Assembly: GCA_903863295.1 (NCBI GenBank)
Contig: CAIPBM010000061.1
Location: 1-36,514, forward strand
Source: an uncultured Verrucomicrobiota bacterium
Lineage (GTDB): Bacteria; Verrucomicrobiota; Verrucomicrobiia; Methylacidiphilales; UBA1321
DNA: 36,514 nucleotides
Direction: 5' to 3'
In this document: positions 32,723 through 36,514 of the stretch, piece by piece
Layout: each line of letters starts with the position of its first letter
Numbering within the stretch: the stretch's first letter is position 1
The notes under the pieces: generated by a model
What the model saw: only the letters and a program-made list of their open reading frames with translations
Databases searched by the model: none
Told to the model about the DNA's origin: nothing
Program-made: the position numbers and the translations under genes

Positions 32723-35107
32723 TCAACCTCCCGTTTGCGTTTTTTGCAAAAGGCGCTTTTTTTGATCATCGGTCAACGATGCCTTGGGAACAGCCGCTGC
32801 CGCCGCTGCGGGATCCGTCTGAATCCAGCGATTGAGCAGCGAGTAGACCATGCCCTGACGTCGATTCGGATCGCTGATCGATTCCGCCCATTGGTAGGCC
32901 GTCGAGGGGTCTTCCCGCGCAACTTGATTGGCGAACGAGGAGATGGCGGCATCTTTGGAGGTTCCCGCTGGCATCTGCATCAACCACTCCCCGGCAGCTG
33001 CGGCATCACTATTGGCCCAGTTGCTTACGACACTGGCATAGGCCCGATCCTTCGCCGGACCTGCGGGAAAATTGGCCAGCCATTGCGCTGCGGTTGCAGG
33101 ATCATTTCCGGCCCAATTATTAACCACCGATTCCAAAGCTCGATCCCGCACCTGCCCGGCGGGCATGGCCTGGACATATTGGGCCGCTCCGGAGGGATCG
33201 TTCTGGGCCCATTGACTCATCACCCCGGCCATCGCGGTCGCCTTGCCGCTTCCATCGGCCAGTTGATTCACCCACGTGAGTGCCTTTGCCGGATCGTCGT
33301 TACCCAATTGATTGGTAATGGCATTGATCAGGTTGTTCTGCCCCTGCCCGGGAGGCATGGTTGCGGCATAACTCATCGCGGAAGGAAGATCGTTTTGCGC
33401 CCATTGATAGGCGACACTCTCGATGATCTGACTTTTACCCGGATCGTCGGGAAGGCTCTTCAACCAGTTTGCCGCTGCGGCAGGATCGGTACTAAACCAT
33501 TGCGAGGAGACCGACCGCATGAAATCGGTGCGGACATTATTCGCAGGCAACCCTTCCCCATAGGCCAACGCCGCCTGCGGATCGCTCTGCGCCCATTGAA
33601 AGGCAATCGATTGCATCGCGTTCACCCTCGATTGTCCTTCGGCGTACTTGTCCACGAGGTCGAGCGCTGCATGGATATCCGTACTGGCTAGCTGGGAGAC
33701 GATGCCGTTAATCAGATCGCTCTTAGTTCGACCGGCCGGAAGATTGGCCACGTAGGCGGCGGCGCCCTGAGGATCATTTTGGGCCCACTGGGAAGTGACC
33801 TGCTGCAAGGCTGTTTTCTTCGCCTGGGCCGAGGGAAGATTCTGCGCCCAGGACAATGCGCCTTGCGGATCGTTCTGGGCCCATTGCGACGCCACATTCT
33901 GGATCATGTTATTTTTATCCCGGCTTTCTGGCAAAGTGGCTACATAGGCCGAGGCCGCCTGTGGGTCGCTTTGCGCCCACATGGAGGTGACCTGTTGCAA
34001 GGCAAACGTTTTCATTTGCGATGGCGGGAGGTTCTTCGACCACGCCAAGGCACCCTGGACATCCGATTGGGCCCATTGAATGGCGATGTTCTGAACCATG
34101 CTATTCTTGGTCATGCCATCCGGTAGAGTCGCCAGGTAAGTGGCGGCGGCTTTCGGGTCGGTACCCGCGAGATTGCTCACCAGGCTTTGCTGCGCCATGT
34201 CCCGCATTTTTCCGGCAGGCACCTGATTGATCCAGGCCGCGGCAGCCTGCGGATCTTTCTGCAAAAGTACCGTCATGATCGCCTGCACAGCGCTCGCGCG
34301 TTGGGACTGATCGGGAAGTTGGAAGGCTGCCTGTGCCGCCCGGTTCAGATCCTTCGCCCCCCAGGAACCGAAAATAGCTCCGATACTGTTGCGCGCCGTG
34401 AAACCCTTCATCGACTGACTCACCGCCAAGGCCTGGGCCGGATCGCTCTCCGCCATTTGATTGATCACCAGTTGCACGGCATTCTCTCGGCGCTGTCCCA
34501 TCGGTAACTGTTGCGCAAGCTTTAGCGCCTCCGACGCATTTTGCTGCGCCATCTGCGTGATGACCGCCTGGATCGCCGCGTCCCGCTTGGGGCCTTCGGG
34601 AAGTTCCTGAGCAAGCTTGAGTGCCTGCCCCGGATCGCGCGAGGCCATGGACGAGTAGATATTGTTCACCATGTCGGTGCCATTGAATTGATTTTGCGGC
34701 TTTTGCGATTCGGCCAAAGCCCCCTTAGGATCGATCTCCACCCAATGACCGATCAAGATCGAGACCGCTTGATATCCGTTCGGTAATTTCCGTGCCTTGT
34801 CCACCGCTTGAGGCATATCGGAAGCCGAGACCGATTCCGCGTATTGCGTCAGCGCCTTGAGTTGGCGGTAGGGATTAGGCTCCTTGAGAATGGTGGGCAA
34901 ATCGTCGGTGGAAACCGTGGCCAGAGGTGTTCCTGGATTTGGATTCGACGCCGAGCGAGGCCCCGGCTCAGGAACTGGCGAAAGGATGGAAGGTTCAGAA
35001 CTTGCGCCCCAAAAAGCAGGCCGGAAATAACTGCCCGCGGCAAAGCTCAAGCCCAGCGATATCACCAGGGCCAGCAGAATGAAAAATAATCTCATACGGG
35101 ATGCCAT
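32723..35107 (-). CDS. Secreted or anchored solenoid of about twenty 32-residue repeats
   Basis: The product from ATG 35107 has 794 residues. A hydrophobic N-terminal segment (MRLFFILLALVISLGLSFAA) exports or anchors it. A Pro/Ser-rich linker follows to about residue 70. From about residue 122 to 760 it consists of about twenty repeats, all 32 residues except one of 31. The consensus is W-A-x-x-D-P-x-x-A-x-x-W-x-x-x-L-P-x-G, then a basic/polar helix ending x-V-x-x-Q. Neighbouring repeats 7+8 and 9+10 are more alike than others, suggesting recent 64-residue duplication. Each unit should form two helices, giving an alpha-solenoid for binding partners. No catalytic motif is present. Alternative starts are GTG 35113 and ATG 35095. 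Its stop is 19 bases past the converging SRP RNA terminator. Confidence 0.85.
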   Translation of the reverse strand: MASRMRLFFILLALVISLGLSFAAGSYFRPAFWGASSEPSILSPVPEPGPRSASNPNPGTPLATVSTDDLPTILKEPNPYRQLKALTQYAESVSASDMPQAVDKARKLPNGYQAVSILIGHWVEIDPKGALAESQKPQNQFNGTDMVNNIYSSMASRDPGQALKLAQELPEGPKRDAAIQAVITQMAQQNASEALKLAQQLPMGQRRENAVQLVINQMAESDPAQALAVSQSMKGFTARNSIGAIFGSWGAKDLNRAAQAAFQLPDQSQRASAVQAIMTVLLQKDPQAAAAWINQVPAGKMRDMAQQSLVSNLAGTDPKAAATYLATLPDGMTKNSMVQNIAIQWAQSDVQGALAWSKNLPPSQMKTFALQQVTSMWAQSDPQAASAYVATLPESRDKNNMIQNVASQWAQNDPQGALSWAQNLPSAQAKKTALQQVTSQWAQNDPQGAAAYVANLPAGRTKSDLINGIVSQLASTDIHAALDLVDKYAEGQSRVNAMQSIAFQWAQSDPQAALAYGEGLPANNVRTDFMRSVSSQWFSTDPAAAANWLKSLPDDPGKSQIIESVAYQWAQNDLPSAMSYAATMPPGQGQNNLINAITNQLGNDDPAKALTWVNQLADGSGKATAMAGVMSQWAQNDPSGAAQYVQAMPAGQVRDRALESVVNNWAGNDPATAAQWLANFPAGPAKDRAYASVVSNWANSDAAAAGEWLMQMPAGTSKDAAISSFANQVAREDPSTAYQWAESISDPNRRQGMVYSLLNRWIQTDPAAAAAAVPKASLTDDQKKRLLQKTQTGG

Positions 35108-35236
35108 CCCCACCGCGAGTTAGGATCAGGCTCGCAGGTTGCGTGTGATGAATCAATCGAAAGAACTGTATCGAGGAATGCCTCGTTTAAAAAAGGTCTC
35201 ACGTCCCGCATCTTTTAAAGAACCCGTGACGTCTCA

Positions 35237-35264
35237 TTGACAGGATGCCATCTCTTCTTAGTCT
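35237..35264 (+). promoter_or_regulatory. Candidate promoter for the acyltransferase gene
   Basis: A perfect TTGACA -35 (35237-35242) is followed after 16 bases by TAGTCT (35259-35264), a weak -10. Transcription would begin near 35271, the GTG start itself, so the mRNA would be leaderless. No Shine-Dalgarno motif precedes the GTG. Confidence 0.3.
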
Positions 35265-35270
35265 CACGAT

Positions 35271-36368
35271 GTGAAGGAGACCGATTCAGAAAAGCACAAA
35301 TGGCTCTCGCTTCAATTTATCAGGGGAATAGCTGCCATTGTCGTCGTTGTTTCTCACCTAATTTACTGGAACAACCACGCCGTCACAACGGCGCTCCTTG
35401 CCAATACTTTTCAAGCTCGCAGCGGTGAAGTGGCAGTGGCCATCTTTTTTTGCCTTAGCGGCATTGTCATTACCTCTGCTCATTATCGCGAGCTGGGTTC
35501 GTCGACTCAGAAAAGATCGACTCTATTTTCCACCTTTTGGATCAAACGAATATTTCGCATCTACCCTGTCTACTGGTTCTTCGGGACTCTCAATTTCATC
35601 TTATATCATCGGGGTTTTGTGACACCCGATTTCTATGTTCCCGGTCTCACCTCAATAGCCAGCATCATCAAAGCCGCCACCCTTCTTTTTCCGGCCAAGG
35701 CGGTAGCTCCCGCATGGAGCCTGACCCCGGAGCTCTTTTTTTATTTTTTGTTCAGCCTCCTCTTTCTGTCCAAGCGAATCGGCTGGATCGTCGCGGCACT
35801 CTGTCTGCTCCTGGCAATCTCCAATGCTTGTCAGCTTACGTCTCTCGGCGCGGACGTTATCAATGGAGCCTGTTTGTATTTCGCCCTTGGCGTTGGCCTA
35901 TTTCATTTTCGACCTTTACTCAATCGAGTTGCGACATTGAACTTTTTAGGCTTTCTCTTCTGGATTCCTCTCTTCGTAGTACTGCTCAATTTTAAGCCGC
36001 TGCTGGGCTTTCCCAATCTGCCCTTAACTTTACTAGGGGCTGCCCTGCTTTTTAGCACCGCCTTGAGCATGACGGCAGACGCGGAAGAGTCTCTGCCAGC
36101 TTGGTCTCGCACCTTGGGCTTCTTTTTGGGCGACATAAGTTACTCCCTATATCTTGGCCATTTTCCTGTCCAGATGGTTCTCTATGCTTATCTTGGACCG
36201 CCAGATAATCCTTTGCGTGCCCTGGCCTACGTCTTGATTCCCATGGGCATTGCGTGGATGACATGCATCTGGCTTGAAAAGCCGCTGATTCGCTTTAGTC
36301 GCAAAGCTATCGCTTCGAAGAAAGCTTCACCCGCTTCTCCTTTGAACCGTCAATTCACCGGCGGATAA
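35271..36368 (+). CDS. Acyltransferase-3 family membrane protein (OafA/YrhL-like)
   Basis: The 365-residue protein has about ten transmembrane helices and acetylates or acylates cell-surface glycans. The family motifs are present: LQFIRGIAAIVVVVSHLIYW with the catalytic-type His in the first helix (VVVSHL), AVAIFFCLSGIVITSAHY, FWIKRIFRIYPVYWFFG (the R-x-x-R-I-x-P motif), and AWSLTPELFFYFLFSLLF. SYSLYLGHFPVQMVL is another typical segment. There is no fused SGNH domain. The start is GTG 35271; no ATG is in frame nearby. The target is unknown. The gene stands alone, divergent from the 32-residue-repeat gene. Confidence 0.9.
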   Translation: MKETDSEKHKWLSLQFIRGIAAIVVVVSHLIYWNNHAVTTALLANTFQARSGEVAVAIFFCLSGIVITSAHYRELGSSTQKRSTLFSTFWIKRIFRIYPVYWFFGTLNFILYHRGFVTPDFYVPGLTSIASIIKAATLLFPAKAVAPAWSLTPELFFYFLFSLLFLSKRIGWIVAALCLLLAISNACQLTSLGADVINGACLYFALGVGLFHFRPLLNRVATLNFLGFLFWIPLFVVLLNFKPLLGFPNLPLTLLGAALLFSTALSMTADAEESLPAWSRTLGFFLGDISYSLYLGHFPVQMVLYAYLGPPDNPLRALAYVLIPMGIAWMTCIWLEKPLIRFSRKAIASKKASPASPLNRQFTGG

Positions 36369-36514
36369 AAAGGCCCCTAGGCCATGATTAGGGCTCGGGC
36401 TATTCATTCTTTCCTCGCGACCGACGACAATTTTTCCATTAAGCTTCCGCTCGTGTTTTTTGCCGCTTTTGATCTCCCCACTGCACCCGCCAGTGCGGGC
36501 ATTTCCTGGCCTGA
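36369..36514. other. Window end, no supported gene
   Basis: This 146-base tail contains the end of the acyltransferase region and CCCGC-CAGT-GCGGG-type repeat sequence near 36487-36500. An ATG at 36384 opens a frame to the window edge, but its translation has no recognisable features, so no gene is called. Confidence 0.4.

Noticed and set aside
36384..36514. Partial ORF running off the right end
   Set aside because: About 43 codons with no recognisable features and no start signal.
1..36514. tRNA genes, CRISPR array, prophage or integrase, IS transposase
   Set aside because: None was found on reading both strands. A tRNA scan was not run, so a missed tRNA is possible.

Overview
The window looks like a chromosomal piece from a Gram-negative bacterium of moderately high GC, most likely Verrucomicrobiota or a close PVC relative. 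This is inference: there is no rRNA marker. The supporting signs are an outer-membrane-type barrel protein, a Ser/Thr kinase fused to HDOD, secreted 32-residue-repeat and coiled-coil proteins, a TMTC-like glycosyltransferase with TPRs, and mostly weak Shine-Dalgarno sites. No phage, IS transposase, CRISPR array, toxin-antitoxin or rRNA/tRNA gene was seen.

Layout. 1-689: C-terminal part of a photolyase/cryptochrome-like FAD-binding protein, interrupted by an in-frame TAG. 798-2363: secreted beta-helix protein. 2675-5740: HerA/YjgR-type ATPase, then glutamyl-tRNA synthetase lacking the usual zinc-region insert. 5890-9574 (minus): SirB1-like protein, glutaredoxin, endonuclease IV, 2Fe-2S ferredoxin, and a TIM-barrel sugar isomerase/epimerase. 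9657-11648 (minus): kinase-HDOD fusion. 11901-16399 (plus): PPK2, a small S24-like protein, YbgC-type thioesterase, ribosome recycling factor, RecR, a HAD phosphatase, FKBP prolyl isomerase and an ArsC/Spx-like protein. 16556-19285 (minus): aconitase. 19483-19767: a tiny ORF followed by stacked hairpins. 19768-21459 (minus): TMTC-like membrane protein. 21540-23973 (plus): pterin carbinolamine dehydratase, a secreted unknown, and an outer-membrane barrel. 24080-25424 (minus): orphan nuoA and a secreted unknown. 25750-28782 (plus): clan GH-A glycosidase and a PpiD-like chaperone. 28994-31140 (minus): two translationally coupled envelope proteins sharing a BamE-like C-terminal domain. 31209-36368: small membrane protein, GYF_2-type membrane protein, SRP RNA, a protein with about twenty 32-residue repeats, and an acyltransferase-3 protein.

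Most of the window is housekeeping (translation, recombination and repair, TCA cycle, redox, polyphosphate) mixed with cell-envelope genes of unknown role. Gaps hold several families of short palindromic repeats: a 28-bp element in four places, a GC-rich element in two places, a GTCCGGG hairpin element in two places, and a 195-bp MITE-like element. The strongest novelty candidates are the kinase-HDOD fusion, the 32-residue-repeat solenoid, the coupled coiled-coil/BamE-like pair, and the shortened GluRS. None of them amounts to a proven new system from sequence alone.
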